Positions 11,170 to 22,731 of a stretch of 64,000 bases of DNA are shown here, one piece after another; the stretch's first letter is position 1; the number at the start of each line of letters is the position of its first letter. The position numbers and the translations under genes are program-made. Under the pieces are notes generated by a model that saw only the letters and a list, made by a program, of their open reading frames with translations, was not told the origin of the DNA and did no database searches. The stretch covers positions 62,001 to 126,000 of the forward strand of contig NZ_CVJQ01000001.1 of the NCBI RefSeq assembly GCF_001375595.1, written 5' to 3'. The stretch comes from Phenylobacterium immobile (ATCC 35973). GTDB taxonomy: Bacteria; Pseudomonadota; Alphaproteobacteria; Caulobacterales; Caulobacteraceae.

Positions 11170-13200
11170 TTGCGCATGCCGCTTATTCCACTCTACGCCC
11201 CGCCACCGGCGCCGGTGGTCGCCGCGCCGCAGACGGGGTTGATCGCCTACCCCCCGGTGTTCTTCGCCAGTTCCGGCGCCGCCAACGCCTTTGAGATGCT
11301 GCTGCGGCTGCCCGGCTTCGTCATCGACGGCGGCGAGCAGGTGCGCGGCTTCGGCGGTGCGGCGGGCAATGTGCTGATCGATGGCCGCAGGCCCTCCACC
11401 AAGAGCGACGACATAGAGGAGGTGCTGCGCCGCATTCCGGCGGGCAAGGTCGAGCGGGTGGAGCTGATCCGCGGCGGCGCGCCGGGCGTCGACATGCAGG
11501 GCAAGTCGGTGGTGGTGAACGTGGTGCGCAAGGCCGGCGGCGGACGACGCGGCCTGGTGGCCATGGCCAACGGCGTGGTCGTGAAGGACGGCCGGTCGAT
11601 CCCGAGCTATCGCCTGGAAGCGTCCGGCGACCAGGATGGCCGCACCTGGGAAGCGAGCCTGCGCCAAGGGCGCGGCATCGACGACGGCGCGGGCGGCGGG
11701 CCCGGCGTGCGGACCGATGCCGCAGGTCGCGTGCTGAGCCGGTCCGACATCCGCTCTCAGGGGGATGGCTGGCAGACCACAGCCACAGCCGCCTATGAGC
11801 TGCCCGTCGCGGGCGGCCGGTTCCGGATCAATGGGCGACTGTTCACGGATCGCTTCCGTACCGACGAAACGCAGACCTTCACTGTTCCGACAGCGGGATT
11901 CCAGCAGTCGCGCTCACGCTCGCCGGAAACCGAGGCCGAACTCGGCGGCCGCTTTGTCCGAAGCGTCGGGTCGAAGTCTGAGATTGAGCTTATCGGCCTG
12001 CGCCAGACCGAGGACGAGGCTTATCGAGAAAGCTTCGCCCCGCCGGTGGGTCCGAGCTCGGAGTTCGGGGTCCAGCAGCGGTCATCGGAAAGCGTCGGCC
12101 GGGTCATCCTGCGCGTCCGGCGTTCCGAGCAGCTGTCCTGGGAGGCCGGCGGCGAGGCGGCGCTTAACAAGCTCAATTCCGCCACCCGGTTCTCAGAGAA
12201 CGGCGCGGCGATTCCGCTGCCAGCGGCCGACGTCCAGGTGCGGGAAAAGCGCGCCGAGGCCTTTGTCAACGTCACCTGGCGGCCCTCGCCGAAGTTCCAG
12301 GTGGAGGGTTCGCTGAAGCAGGAGGCCTCGAAGATCAGTTCGGACGGCGATGTGGCGCTGGCTAAGGCGCTGGCCTTCACCAAGCCCCGCCTGGCGGTCA
12401 GCTGGACGCCGAAGGACGGCTCCCAGGTGCGCCTACGGTTGGAGCGGATCGTCGGCCAACTGGACTTCGACGCCTTCGTCGCCGAGGCCGCGCTGAACCA
12501 GGGGCAGGTCACGGCCGGCAACCCGGACCTGAACCCGGAGACCGCCTGGGTGGCGGAGGCCGCCTTCGAGCGCCGCCTGAGTTGGGGCGCGACGGGAGTC
12601 GTCACCCTGCGCCACTTCCGGCTGAGCAATGTCGTCGATGTCGGTCCGGTGTTCAGTGGTGACGGCTCGGTCTTCGACAATCCGGCGAACATCGGGCCCG
12701 GGACCAAGGCGGAGCTTCAGGCGACGATCACCCTGCCCTTCGACCGCCTGCCGATCCGCATCCTGCGGGTGAAGGGCGCGCAGTTGCGGGGCGACACGAC
12801 CTGGCGGCGCTCGCGCGTCACTGATCCCACCACCGGCGAGATGCGCACCATCTCCGGGCTGCGGCACCTGGAGTGGGAGGCCCACTTCACCCACGACCTG
12901 CCGCAGTGGAAACTGACCTGGGGCGTCGACGCCTTCGGCGCCTGGCGCGAGGCCTATTTCAGGTCGAGCAATAAGGAGCTGGTGAAGCTTCGCACCTATG
13001 TCACCGGCTTTGTCGAATACCGGCCGAAGCCCAACCTGCAGTTGCGCGCCGAACTGCAGAATGCGACGTCGCGCGGCCTGCGGGTCACCCGCTATCTCTA
13101 CGACGGCCCGCGTGGCGCAGCCCCGCTGGCGGCCATCAACGACCGCCACCTGCAGTTCGGACCGATGGTCTGGTTCCGGGTACGGCGCACCTTTGGCTAG
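11170..13200 (+). CDS. TonB-dependent receptor-like outer-membrane protein
   Basis: A 676-residue protein with a plug domain (GGAAGNVLIDGRRPSTKSDD, then RIPAGKVERVELIRGG) and a long β-barrel ending in a C-terminal aromatic strand (MVWFRVRRTFG), as expected for outer-membrane insertion. The start is TTG 11170 or ATG 11176. Neither gives a normal signal peptide: the N-terminus is Pro-rich (LIPLYAPPPAPVVAAP), and no signal appears in frame upstream. The true start may be misplaced or the signal lost. Substrate unknown. Its stop overlaps the polA stop. Confidence 0.85.
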   Translation: MRMPLIPLYAPPPAPVVAAPQTGLIAYPPVFFASSGAANAFEMLLRLPGFVIDGGEQVRGFGGAAGNVLIDGRRPSTKSDDIEEVLRRIPAGKVERVELIRGGAPGVDMQGKSVVVNVVRKAGGGRRGLVAMANGVVVKDGRSIPSYRLEASGDQDGRTWEASLRQGRGIDDGAGGGPGVRTDAAGRVLSRSDIRSQGDGWQTTATAAYELPVAGGRFRINGRLFTDRFRTDETQTFTVPTAGFQQSRSRSPETEAELGGRFVRSVGSKSEIELIGLRQTEDEAYRESFAPPVGPSSEFGVQQRSSESVGRVILRVRRSEQLSWEAGGEAALNKLNSATRFSENGAAIPLPAADVQVREKRAEAFVNVTWRPSPKFQVEGSLKQEASKISSDGDVALAKALAFTKPRLAVSWTPKDGSQVRLRLERIVGQLDFDAFVAEAALNQGQVTAGNPDLNPETAWVAEAAFERRLSWGATGVVTLRHFRLSNVVDVGPVFSGDGSVFDNPANIGPGTKAELQATITLPFDRLPIRILRVKGAQLRGDTTWRRSRVTDPTTGEMRTISGLRHLEWEAHFTHDLPQWKLTWGVDAFGAWREAYFRSSNKELVKLRTYVTGFVEYRPKPNLQLRAELQNATSRGLRVTRYLYDGPRGAAPLAAINDRHLQFGPMVWFRVRRTFG

Positions 13201-16052
13201 TGGGCGTCGTCCCAGTTGGCGGCGGCGCGGGCTTCGACAATCAGGGGCACGCTGAGCGCCACCGCCGGTTCGGCCGCGCGCTCCATGACCGCCTTGGCGA
13301 CGGCGATCAGACTTTCGGCCTCGGCCTCAGGCGCCTCGAACACCAGTTCGTCGTGCACCTGCAGCAGCATGCGGCCCTTCAGTCCTGCGTCGAGCAGGGC
13401 CTGGGGCATGCGCGCCATGGCGCGGCGGATCACGTCCGCGGCCGCCCCCTGGATCGGGGCGTTGATGGCGGCGCGGTCGGCGAAGCTGCGCTCGGCCTGG
13501 CTCTTGCCGCGGACGGCGGGGATGTGGATTTTCCGGCCGAAGATGGTGGTGACGAAGGCTTCGGCGCGGACCTGCTGCTGCATCCGCTCCATGTAGGTCT
13601 TGATGCCGGGGAAGCGCTCAAAATAGGTGCGGATATACGCCCCCGCCTCGTCCCGCGGGATCGACAGCTGGTTGGCCAGGCCGAAGGCCGAGATCCCGTA
13701 GACGATGCCGAAGTTGATCGCCTTGGCGCGCCGCCGCGTCTCCGCGGGCATGCCTTCGACCGGCACGCCGAACATCTCCGACGCCGTCATGGCGTGGATG
13801 TCCAGGCCCTCGGCGAAGGCGCGCTTCAGCTGCGGGATGTCGCCGATGTGGGCGAGCAGGCGCAGCTCGATCTGGCTATAGTCTGCGCTGATCAGCACAT
13901 GACCCGGTTCGGCGATGAAGGCCTTGCGGATCTTGCGGCCTTCCTCGGTGCGGATCGGGATGTTCTGCAGGTTCGGATCGGTGGAGGCGAGACGGCCCGT
14001 GGAGGCCGCCGCCATGGAGTAGGAGGTGTGGACCCGGCCGGTCTTCGGGTCGATGGCGGCCACGAGGTTGTCCGTATAGGTGCCCTTCAGCTTCGACAGC
14101 TGGCGCCAGTCCAGGAGCGTGCGAGGCAGGGCGTGACCCTGGGCGGCGAGATCCTCCAGCACCGAGGCGTCGGTCGAGACCGCGCCGCCGCCGGTGGTCT
14201 TGCCGGTCGACAGGCCCATCTCCTTGTAGAGCACGTCGCCGATCTGTTTCGGGCTGCCCAGGTTGAAGGCGCGGCCAGCCAAGGCGTGAGCCTGGACCTC
14301 CAGCTCGGCCATGCGCACGGCGAAATCGTTGGAGAGCTCCCGCAGACGCTCAGGATCGACCTTGACGCCCGCTAGCTCCATCTTGGCCAGCACCGCCGGC
14401 AAAGGGCGCTCGAGGGTCTCGTAGACCGTGGCCATCCGCTCGTGGACCAGGCGAGGCCGCAGATGCTCGTAGAGCCGTAGCGTCACATCGGCGTCCTCCG
14501 CCGCGTAGCAGGTCGCCGGCTGAAGCTCGATGTGCTTGAAACTCTTCTGCGTCTTGCCCGAGCCGGCGACGTGTTTGAAGGCGATCGGCTCATGGCCCAG
14601 CCACAACTTGGACAACTCGTCCATGCCGTGGCCGTGCAAGCCGCCTTCCAGGACGTAGCTCAGGAGCATGGTGTCCTCGATGGGAAACACCTCGATCCCG
14701 TAGCGGGATAGGACCGCCATGTCGTACTTGGCGTTCTGCGCCACCTTGAGGACGCCGGGGTCCTCGAGCAACGGCTTCAGGCGTGCGATCACCATCTCCA
14801 GCGGCAGCTGGTTGAAGTCGCCCTCCCCGTCCAGCATCAGGCCGCCGGCCTGTTCGGAACAGTGGCCGACGGGGATGTAGCAGGCCTCGCCGGGCGCCGT
14901 AGCCAGGGACACGCCGCAAAGCCCAGCGCTGGACGAGGACAAGGCGTCGGTCTCGGTGTCGAAGGCGATCAGGCCGACGGACTTGGCCTTGGCGATCCAA
15001 GCGTCCAGCGTCGCCTCGTCACGCACGCAGACGTAGGCGTTGACGTCGATGGCGCCGTGTTGCGGCGCGCTGGGCGCCTTGACGTCCGGCGCGGCCGTCG
15101 TGGCCGGTCCGCCCCCGGCGAAGGCGTCTTGGACGCGCCGCGTCAGGGTGCGGAACTCCATCAATTCCAGGAAGTCGACAAGGGTCTTTGGGTCCGGCTC
15201 CTCGACACCCAGCTCGTCGATCGGGCACGGCAGCGGCGTATCGCAGTCGAGCTTCACGAGTTCGCGCGACATGCGGATCTGGGCGGCGTACTCGATCAAC
15301 GTCTCGCGGCGCTTCTGCTGCTTCACCTCGCCGGCGCGGGCCAACACGCTGTCGAGATCGCCATATTCGGTGATGAGGGCGGCGGCGGTCTTGATGCCGA
15401 TGCCTGGCGCGCCCGGGACGTTATCGACGCTGTCGCCGCAGAGCGCCTGGACGTCGACCACCTTGTCCGGCGTCACGCCGAACTTCTCAAACACCTCGGC
15501 GGGGCCGATGCGCAGGTTCTTCATGGTGTCCAGCATCGAGACCTTGTCGTCGACGAGTTGCATCAGATCCTTGTCGGACGAGACGATCACCACCTCACCG
15601 CCGAGGTCGCGGACCTTGCAGGCGTAGGCCGCGATCAGGTCGTCGGCCTCGTAGCCGGCCAGCTCGATGCAGGGCACGCCAAAGGCCCGCGTCGCCTCGC
15701 GCACCAGGGCGAACTGCGGGATCAGGTCTTCCGGCGGCGGCGGGCGGTGGGCCTTGTATTGGTCGTAGATCTTGTTGCGGAAAGTCTTCTCGGAATGGTC
15801 GAAGATCACCGCCAGGTGGGTCGGCGCGTCATCCGCCGCCTTCATATCGGCCAGCAGCTTCCAGATCATGTTGGAGAAGCCGGCGACCGCGCCCACCGGG
15901 GTTCCGTCGCTCTTGCGGGTGAGCGGCGGCAGGGCGTGGTAGGCGCGGAACAGGTAGCCCGAGCCATCCACCAGATAGAGCCGCATCGCCGGGCCGTCCT
16001 GGGTCGGCTCGCGCGGGAGATCAGGCAGGGGGGCTTCGAGGATGTCGGTCAT
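13197..16052 (-). CDS. polA: DNA polymerase I
   Basis: A 951-residue repair and Okazaki-fragment polymerase with all three domains. The N-terminal 5'-3' exonuclease is followed by a 3'-5' proofreading domain with intact catalytic acids (LIAFDTETD, AQNAKYDMAVL, YAAEDADVTL). The polymerase domain has motif A DYSQIELRLLAHI, motif B RRAKAINFGIVYGISAFG and motif C LLQVHDELVFE. Many bacteria lose the proofreading acids; here they are kept. The stop overlaps that of the convergent receptor gene by 2 bases. Confidence 0.98.
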   Translation of the reverse strand: MTDILEAPLPDLPREPTQDGPAMRLYLVDGSGYLFRAYHALPPLTRKSDGTPVGAVAGFSNMIWKLLADMKAADDAPTHLAVIFDHSEKTFRNKIYDQYKAHRPPPPEDLIPQFALVREATRAFGVPCIELAGYEADDLIAAYACKVRDLGGEVVIVSSDKDLMQLVDDKVSMLDTMKNLRIGPAEVFEKFGVTPDKVVDVQALCGDSVDNVPGAPGIGIKTAAALITEYGDLDSVLARAGEVKQQKRRETLIEYAAQIRMSRELVKLDCDTPLPCPIDELGVEEPDPKTLVDFLELMEFRTLTRRVQDAFAGGGPATTAAPDVKAPSAPQHGAIDVNAYVCVRDEATLDAWIAKAKSVGLIAFDTETDALSSSSAGLCGVSLATAPGEACYIPVGHCSEQAGGLMLDGEGDFNQLPLEMVIARLKPLLEDPGVLKVAQNAKYDMAVLSRYGIEVFPIEDTMLLSYVLEGGLHGHGMDELSKLWLGHEPIAFKHVAGSGKTQKSFKHIELQPATCYAAEDADVTLRLYEHLRPRLVHERMATVYETLERPLPAVLAKMELAGVKVDPERLRELSNDFAVRMAELEVQAHALAGRAFNLGSPKQIGDVLYKEMGLSTGKTTGGGAVSTDASVLEDLAAQGHALPRTLLDWRQLSKLKGTYTDNLVAAIDPKTGRVHTSYSMAAASTGRLASTDPNLQNIPIRTEEGRKIRKAFIAEPGHVLISADYSQIELRLLAHIGDIPQLKRAFAEGLDIHAMTASEMFGVPVEGMPAETRRRAKAINFGIVYGISAFGLANQLSIPRDEAGAYIRTYFERFPGIKTYMERMQQQVRAEAFVTTIFGRKIHIPAVRGKSQAERSFADRAAINAPIQGAAADVIRRAMARMPQALLDAGLKGRMLLQVHDELVFEAPEAEAESLIAVAKAVMERAAEPAVALSVPLIVEARAAANWDDAH

Positions 16053-16098
16053 GGGCGAAAGATAGGATGAGCGCTCCAGGACGTCATCCGCGGATATG

Positions 16099-16118
16099 AA
16101 TTATATCCGGGTATAATT
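16099..16118. promoter_or_regulatory. 20-base near-palindrome upstream of the DUF2239 gene
   Basis: AATTATATCCGGGTATAATT: arms AATTATA and TATAATT match perfectly and 18 of 20 positions are symmetric. It is a conspicuous AT-rich island in very GC-rich DNA, between divergent polA and DUF2239 genes, and it abuts a TTGACA at 16117-16122. It looks like a dimeric repressor operator. The regulator is not known to me. Confidence 0.5.
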
Positions 16119-16145
16119 GACAGCATATGCCCGACGCGGCATTAG
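16117..16145 (+). promoter_or_regulatory. Possible sigma-70 type promoter for the DUF2239 gene
   Basis: A perfect -35 TTGACA (16117-16122), a 17-base spacer and a weak -10 (CATTAG, 16140-16145). Transcription would start within a few bases of the ATG at 16153, implying a nearly leaderless message. The -35 box overlaps the palindrome at 16099-16118, so repressor binding would block it. The TATAAT inside the palindrome is an alternative -10 but has no matching -35. Confidence 0.4.
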
Positions 16146-16152
16146 AGCGCTC

Positions 16153-16686
16153 ATGACCGACACCCTGACCCTTTTCGAAGGCCGCGTGCGTCTGCGCACC
16201 GGCCCTCTGCATGAAATCGCCCTGGCCGCCCTGGAGGCGCAGACCCGCACGGGCCAGGCGCAGATCTTCGTCTTCGACGACGTCACCGGCAGCGCCATCG
16301 ACCTTGATCTGTCCGGCGCCGCCCAGGCGGTCGTCGATCGCTACGGTCCAGAGCCGAAAGGCCGCGGGCGACCGAAGCTGGGCGTCGCCGCGCGCGAGGT
16401 GACCCTGCTGCCCCGGCACTGGGAGTGGCTCGCGACGCAACCAGGCGGCGCCTCGGTCACCCTGCGCAAGCTGGTGGAGCAAGCGCGCCGCGACGACACA
16501 GGCCAGCGCCGCGCCAGGCTGGACGCCGCCTATCGCTTCGGATCAGCCATGGCCGGAGATCTTGCAGGGTTCGAGGACGCCGTGCGCGCGCTCTACGCCG
16601 GCGACCGTGAAGGGTTCGACGCGCGGATCGCGGCCTGGCCGGCCGATGTCGCCGGCCACATGCGGCGGCTCGCCTACGGCGACTGA
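16153..16686 (+). CDS. DUF2239 family protein
   Basis: A 177-residue soluble protein with the DUF2239 layout: an N-terminal strand region ending in IFVFDDVTGSAIDLDLSG, a basic linker GRGRPKLGVAAREVTLLPRH and a C-terminal helical part. The linker resembles that of short DNA-associated proteins (GRPKLGV...W.WL), but no activity is established that I know of. ATG at 16153 is preferred over an upstream TTG because of the family start MTDTLTLFEG. A palindromic operator lies 35 bases upstream. Confidence 0.85.
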   Translation: MTDTLTLFEGRVRLRTGPLHEIALAALEAQTRTGQAQIFVFDDVTGSAIDLDLSGAAQAVVDRYGPEPKGRGRPKLGVAAREVTLLPRHWEWLATQPGGASVTLRKLVEQARRDDTGQRRARLDAAYRFGSAMAGDLAGFEDAVRALYAGDREGFDARIAAWPADVAGHMRRLAYGD

Positions 16687-16704
16687 AACCGGCTATGACG
16701 GCGC

Positions 16705-17841
16705 GTGACCCGCACGGCCATCACCCGCCTCGGCCTGACCGACTTCCGCTCCTATGACCGCGCGGAGATCGCCCTTGATGGCCGCCCTGTCTACCTCGTC
16801 GGCCCGAACGGGGCCGGCAAGACCAACCTGCTTGAGGCGGTCAGCTTCCTGATTCCCGGCCGCGGCCTGCGCGCCGCAAGCCTGGCCGAAGTCGGCCTCC
16901 GCGCGCCGGGCGAACCCCTGGGCCGCGCTTGGGCGGTGTCGGCCACCTTGAGCAGCGGCGAGGAAGAGACCCACCTCGGGACGGGCGTCGACCAGCCCGG
17001 CGCGTCGCGGCGTCTGGTGCGGCTGGAAGGGGAACCCGTCCCGCCGGGCCGGCTCGCTGAACTGGTCCGCCAGGTCTGGCTGACGCCGGCCCAGGACCGG
17101 CTGTTCCTGGAAGGCGCCGCCGAGCGCCGCAAGTTCTTCGACCGCCTGGTCTTCGCCGACGCGCCGATCCACGCAGCCCATGTGGGCGCCTATGAGAAGG
17201 CCATGCGCGAGCGGTTGAAGCTGCTCACCGACGGCCCGCCCGACACAGCCTGGCTGGACGCGCTGGAGGCCCGGATGGCCGAGGCCGGGGCGCTCATGGC
17301 CCTGTCGCGCGCACGCACGCTCAGCGCCCTGCAGGCCGAGATCGACAGCCGTGGCGAACGGCCCTTTCCGCAGGCGAAACTCTCCCTGTCCGGCGCCTGG
17401 GAGCAGATGGCCGCCGAGGACGCCTCCCCCGACCAGATCGGCGAGGCCCTGGTCCGCGCGCTCGCCGTCGCCCGCGACCGCGACGCCGCAGCCGGACGCT
17501 CGCTCACCGGGCCGCATCGCGGGGACCTGGCCGTCATCCACTTGGAAAAGGACCGCCCCGCCGCCGAATGCTCCACCGGCGAACAGAAGGCGCTAATCCT
17601 CAACCTCGTCCTGGCCCAGGCCGCCCGCCTGGCCCGCAGCTCAGGCCCCGCCCCAATCCTCCTGCTCGACGAAGTCGCCGCCCACCTCGACGCCCGGCGC
17701 AGGGTCGCCCTCTTCGACGAGATCGAAGCGGTGGGCCTGCAGGCGTTCCTCACCGGCACCGATGCGCACCTCTTCGAGGGGCTGGAAGGCCGGGCTCAAG
17801 GCCTAGCGGTGGAGGGGTCGGGAATCTCAGGGCGCGGATAA
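16705..17841 (+). CDS. recF: DNA replication and repair protein RecF
   Basis: A 378-residue SMC-like ATPase of the RecFOR pathway that helps load RecA at gaps. Walker A is [15 protein letters not shown], the signature region is [17 protein letters not shown] and Walker B is [13 protein letters not shown]. The start is a GTG at 16705 ([18 protein letters not shown]). It is followed by gyrB, the classical pairing near the replication-initiation genes, although dnaA and dnaN are not in this window. Confidence 0.97.
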   Translation: MTRTAITRLGLTDFRSYDRAEIALDGRPVYLVGPNGAGKTNLLEAVSFLIPGRGLRAASLAEVGLRAPGEPLGRAWAVSATLSSGEEETHLGTGVDQPGASRRLVRLEGEPVPPGRLAELVRQVWLTPAQDRLFLEGAAERRKFFDRLVFADAPIHAAHVGAYEKAMRERLKLLTDGPPDTAWLDALEARMAEAGALMALSRARTLSALQAEIDSRGERPFPQAKLSLSGAWEQMAAEDASPDQIGEALVRALAVARDRDAAAGRSLTGPHRGDLAVIHLEKDRPAAECSTGEQKALILNLVLAQAARLARSSGPAPILLLDEVAAHLDARRRVALFDEIEAVGLQAFLTGTDAHLFEGLEGRAQGLAVEGSGISGRG

Positions 17842-20412
<2,571 letters not shown>

Positions 20413-20414
20413 GG

Positions 20415-21572
20415 CTACAAGCGAGGCGACCCGTCTTCGCCAGGCTGCGACATCCGCCAGGTCTCGTAGAACCAACCGATACGCTCTTCATGCGCCGAGA
20501 GCAGGGCGATCGGCGGCGGGATGTTGCGCGCGTTGGTCTGCTGGCGCTCGCAGGCGATGTGGTCTTCCTCGTTGACCCGGCGCGCCACACGCTCGAACAG
20601 CCAGGCGACGATACGGTCTGTCGTACGAGGAGACTGCGGCGCCAGCAGGGGTTCGGCGCCGGCGCGCCAGGGCGTCCGAAAATAGTGGGCGCGCCATTTG
20701 GTCTCGGCGGGACCGACTGGCTCGAAGTGCTGAAGCAGGACGTACCAGTAGGGGCCCAGCCGAAGAAGCCCGATGGCCACGTTGGGAAAGAGATTGAAGA
20801 GCTTGTAGCGGACGGGTTGATAGACGCCCGCGACGCAGTCCGCCAACATCGCGGCCTGCGTTTCCTGCTGCCCTTCGGTATGGGCGCTGTGCGCGCCGAA
20901 CCGCCAATAGTCGAACTCGTCGCGACGACTGAACCGCTTGCGGCCGTGAATGGCGGGCAAGTGAGAGTCGTCGAGGGTGATGTTGATCATCAGCTTCCAG
21001 TTCGCCTCGACGATCCGGCCATAGGTGCGGACGGCGGGGGCGTCCGAGAACTGACAGATCGTCTCCAGCATTGGAAAGGCGTCGCCGAGAAAGGCTTCCA
21101 AGCCGCCGCTCAGCGGCCCCGCCGGCGCCTGGTGCGCGAAGCGTCCGAAAACGAGGCCCCCGCAGCAGGCCACCTCGAGTTCGGCGAGGCCGGCGTGGAG
21201 CTCTTCCGCCGAGCATCCGAAGGCCTCTTGCGCGATCGGCACGCCCACGACCCGGCCATCAGCGTTATAGCGCCAAAGATGAAAGCCGCAGATGACGGCG
21301 CCGCGCCCCTTGCCGCCGAGCCTCAGCGGGAAGCCCCGGTGGGCGCAGACGTTCTCGAAGCCTCGGAGGGTCCCGCCGAACCGTTGGACGAAAACGGCGC
21401 GGCCGCCAATCTGGCCGGTGATCCAGGCGTCGTCTTCCTTCAGATCGCTGGTGAGGCCGAGAAACGTCCAGACTCCGGCGAGCTTCGCCTGCTCGTCGAC
21501 GAAGGCGCCCTCCTCGACCAAGGTGCGCGTCCAGATGTCCATGCCGCGAATAGCGTCGCAACCGCGAGCCAT
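20415..21572 (-). CDS. Rieske-type aromatic-ring-hydroxylating oxygenase alpha subunit
   Basis: About 385 residues. A Rieske [2Fe-2S] domain has C76/H78 (NVCAHRGFPLR) and C95/H98 (VICGFHLWRYN). A catalytic domain carries the mononuclear iron motif in NITLDDSHLPAIH (D202, H204, H209). Such enzymes hydroxylate or demethylate aromatic or other ring substrates using electrons from a separate reductase, which is not nearby. The substrate cannot be told. ATG 21572 or 21542 may be the start; neither has a clear ribosome site. The remnant receptor gene next to it hints at a former uptake-degradation pair. Confidence 0.88.
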   Translation of the reverse strand: MARGCDAIRGMDIWTRTLVEEGAFVDEQAKLAGVWTFLGLTSDLKEDDAWITGQIGGRAVFVQRFGGTLRGFENVCAHRGFPLRLGGKGRGAVICGFHLWRYNADGRVVGVPIAQEAFGCSAEELHAGLAELEVACCGGLVFGRFAHQAPAGPLSGGLEAFLGDAFPMLETICQFSDAPAVRTYGRIVEANWKLMINITLDDSHLPAIHGRKRFSRRDEFDYWRFGAHSAHTEGQQETQAAMLADCVAGVYQPVRYKLFNLFPNVAIGLLRLGPYWYVLLQHFEPVGPAETKWRAHYFRTPWRAGAEPLLAPQSPRTTDRIVAWLFERVARRVNEEDHIACERQQTNARNIPPPIALLSAHEERIGWFYETWRMSQPGEDGSPRL

Positions 21573-21961
21573 AGGCAAGAACTTAACAGCGCACCAACGG
21601 CCTTTCGCCCGGCTTGGCGTCCCTTGAGCGTCTCAAAGCAGCTTTCGCAGCATCACGACTCAAGGCCCGACCGTGGCGGTGCGCCAGGAGACTGATCATA
21701 AGGGGGCCGGCCTCTTTTCACGGCGGTGGTCAAGACCGTCTTGGCGTTCCCCACCTTCGGGCCGCCCGGGCTTCACGCTCGGCGGAGGCCACGCCGCGGA
21801 ACGCGGCGCGCCAGCTAATTCCATGTGGCGTCCCCGCACGGTATTTCGCCATCGCCCGCCGGAGCGTCACAGAACCAAACCGCAAGATATCGCCACTCGC
21901 CCGGCAGGCTTATGCGTCAAGATGGGTGTCGGGTCGACGACGAACGCAGGGGACGCTTCCA
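21573..21961. other. 389-base stretch without a recognised gene
   Basis: It lies between the divergent Rieske gene and the receptor remnant. Reading frames here do not resemble known proteins. A short GC-rich inverted repeat (CCGCGGAACGCGG) is visible near 21795. It probably holds the promoters of both flanking genes; I see no clear -35/-10 pair. Confidence 0.4.
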
Positions 21962-22225
21962 ATGGCCGCTAAGATTTTCCATCTGGGCTGGGCGCATGGT
22001 GTGGCTGCAGCCGCACTGATGTTCAGCTCCGCGGCCCTGGCGCAATCCTCCGCGGCCCTTGATGAGATCGTCGTCACCGCCCAGAAGCGGACGGAAAACA
22101 TCAATGACGTGCCGGTCTCGGTGACCGCCGTCGCCGGCGAGAAGCTGGACGTCGACTTCAACAACCTGACCGGCTTCGTCAACGACCCCGCGACCTGGGG
22201 CGTCGAGCTGAAGGCCCGGTTCTAG
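21962..22225 (+). pseudogene. TonB-dependent receptor remnant with large internal deletion
   Basis: An 87-codon reading frame that joins the two ends of a TonB-dependent receptor. Residues 1-28 are a good signal peptide ending SSAALAQ. Next comes the TonB-box/plug start DEIVVTAQKRTENINDVPVS. After about residue 70 it jumps to a typical receptor C-terminus, NDPATWGVELKARF, ending in Phe. Full receptors of this type have roughly 700-900 residues, so nearly the whole plug and barrel are missing. The joint is in frame, and AGGGGA still precedes the ATG. It cannot form a barrel. Confidence 0.8.
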
Positions 22226-22731
22226 CCGAGGCGCTTGCGCAGGATCGCAAACTCCAGGCCCGGCGTCTGCGCCACGCCGGGCGGCAGCTGATCGTAGACG
22301 AAGGGCGCAGTCTCCGTCGTCACGCGGTAACCGCGCCGGACGTACCAGGCGATGAGCTCGCTGCGGATCGAGACGACGCTGAGTTCGGCGACCGTTGCGC
22401 CATGGGCCAGACCATAGGCCTCGGCGCCTGTCAGCAGCGTGCGGCCGGCGCCCCTGGCCTGGAGATCGGGCCTAACCGCCAGCAAGCCGACCAACAGGGT
22501 GTTTTTGCGCGTCTCCAGCCGCACGCAGCCAATCACAGCGCCATCCTCCACCGCGCTGAGGATCGTCTTGTCGGCACTGGCGAGATCAGCGGCCAGGTCC
22601 GCCTGGGCGATGCGGTCGCCGAAGACCACGCCGTGTTCGGTGGTCCAGCCGCCCAGCTCACGATAGGCGGCGTTCACCAGACGAACGATCGCCGGCAGAT
22701 CGCCAGCCGTGCTGGGTCGGATAGCGATCAT
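22222..22731 (-). CDS. GNAT family N-acetyltransferase
   Basis: A 169-residue acetyl-CoA-dependent acyltransferase of the GNAT fold. It starts MIAIRPSTAGDLPAIVRLVN. The acetyl-CoA pyrophosphate-binding loop is VRPDLQARGAGRTLLTGAE, close to the Q/RxxGxG/A consensus. The ending VAQTPGLEFAILRKRLG is usual for small-molecule acetyltransferases. The ATG overlaps the recQ stop as ATGA, so it is translated with recQ. The substrate is unknown. Its 3' end overlaps the receptor remnant by 4 bases. Confidence 0.88.
   Translation of the reverse strand: MIAIRPSTAGDLPAIVRLVNAAYRELGGWTTEHGVVFGDRIAQADLAADLASADKTILSAVEDGAVIGCVRLETRKNTLLVGLLAVRPDLQARGAGRTLLTGAEAYGLAHGATVAELSVVSIRSELIAWYVRRGYRVTTETAPFVYDQLPPGVAQTPGLEFAILRKRLG

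Noticed and set aside
16126..16155. A nine-codon mini-frame (ATG at 16126) whose TGA overlaps the DUF2239 ATG, as a possible leader peptide
   Set aside because: It has no ribosome site, no special codon pattern and would lie before the likely transcription start. Chance is enough to explain it.
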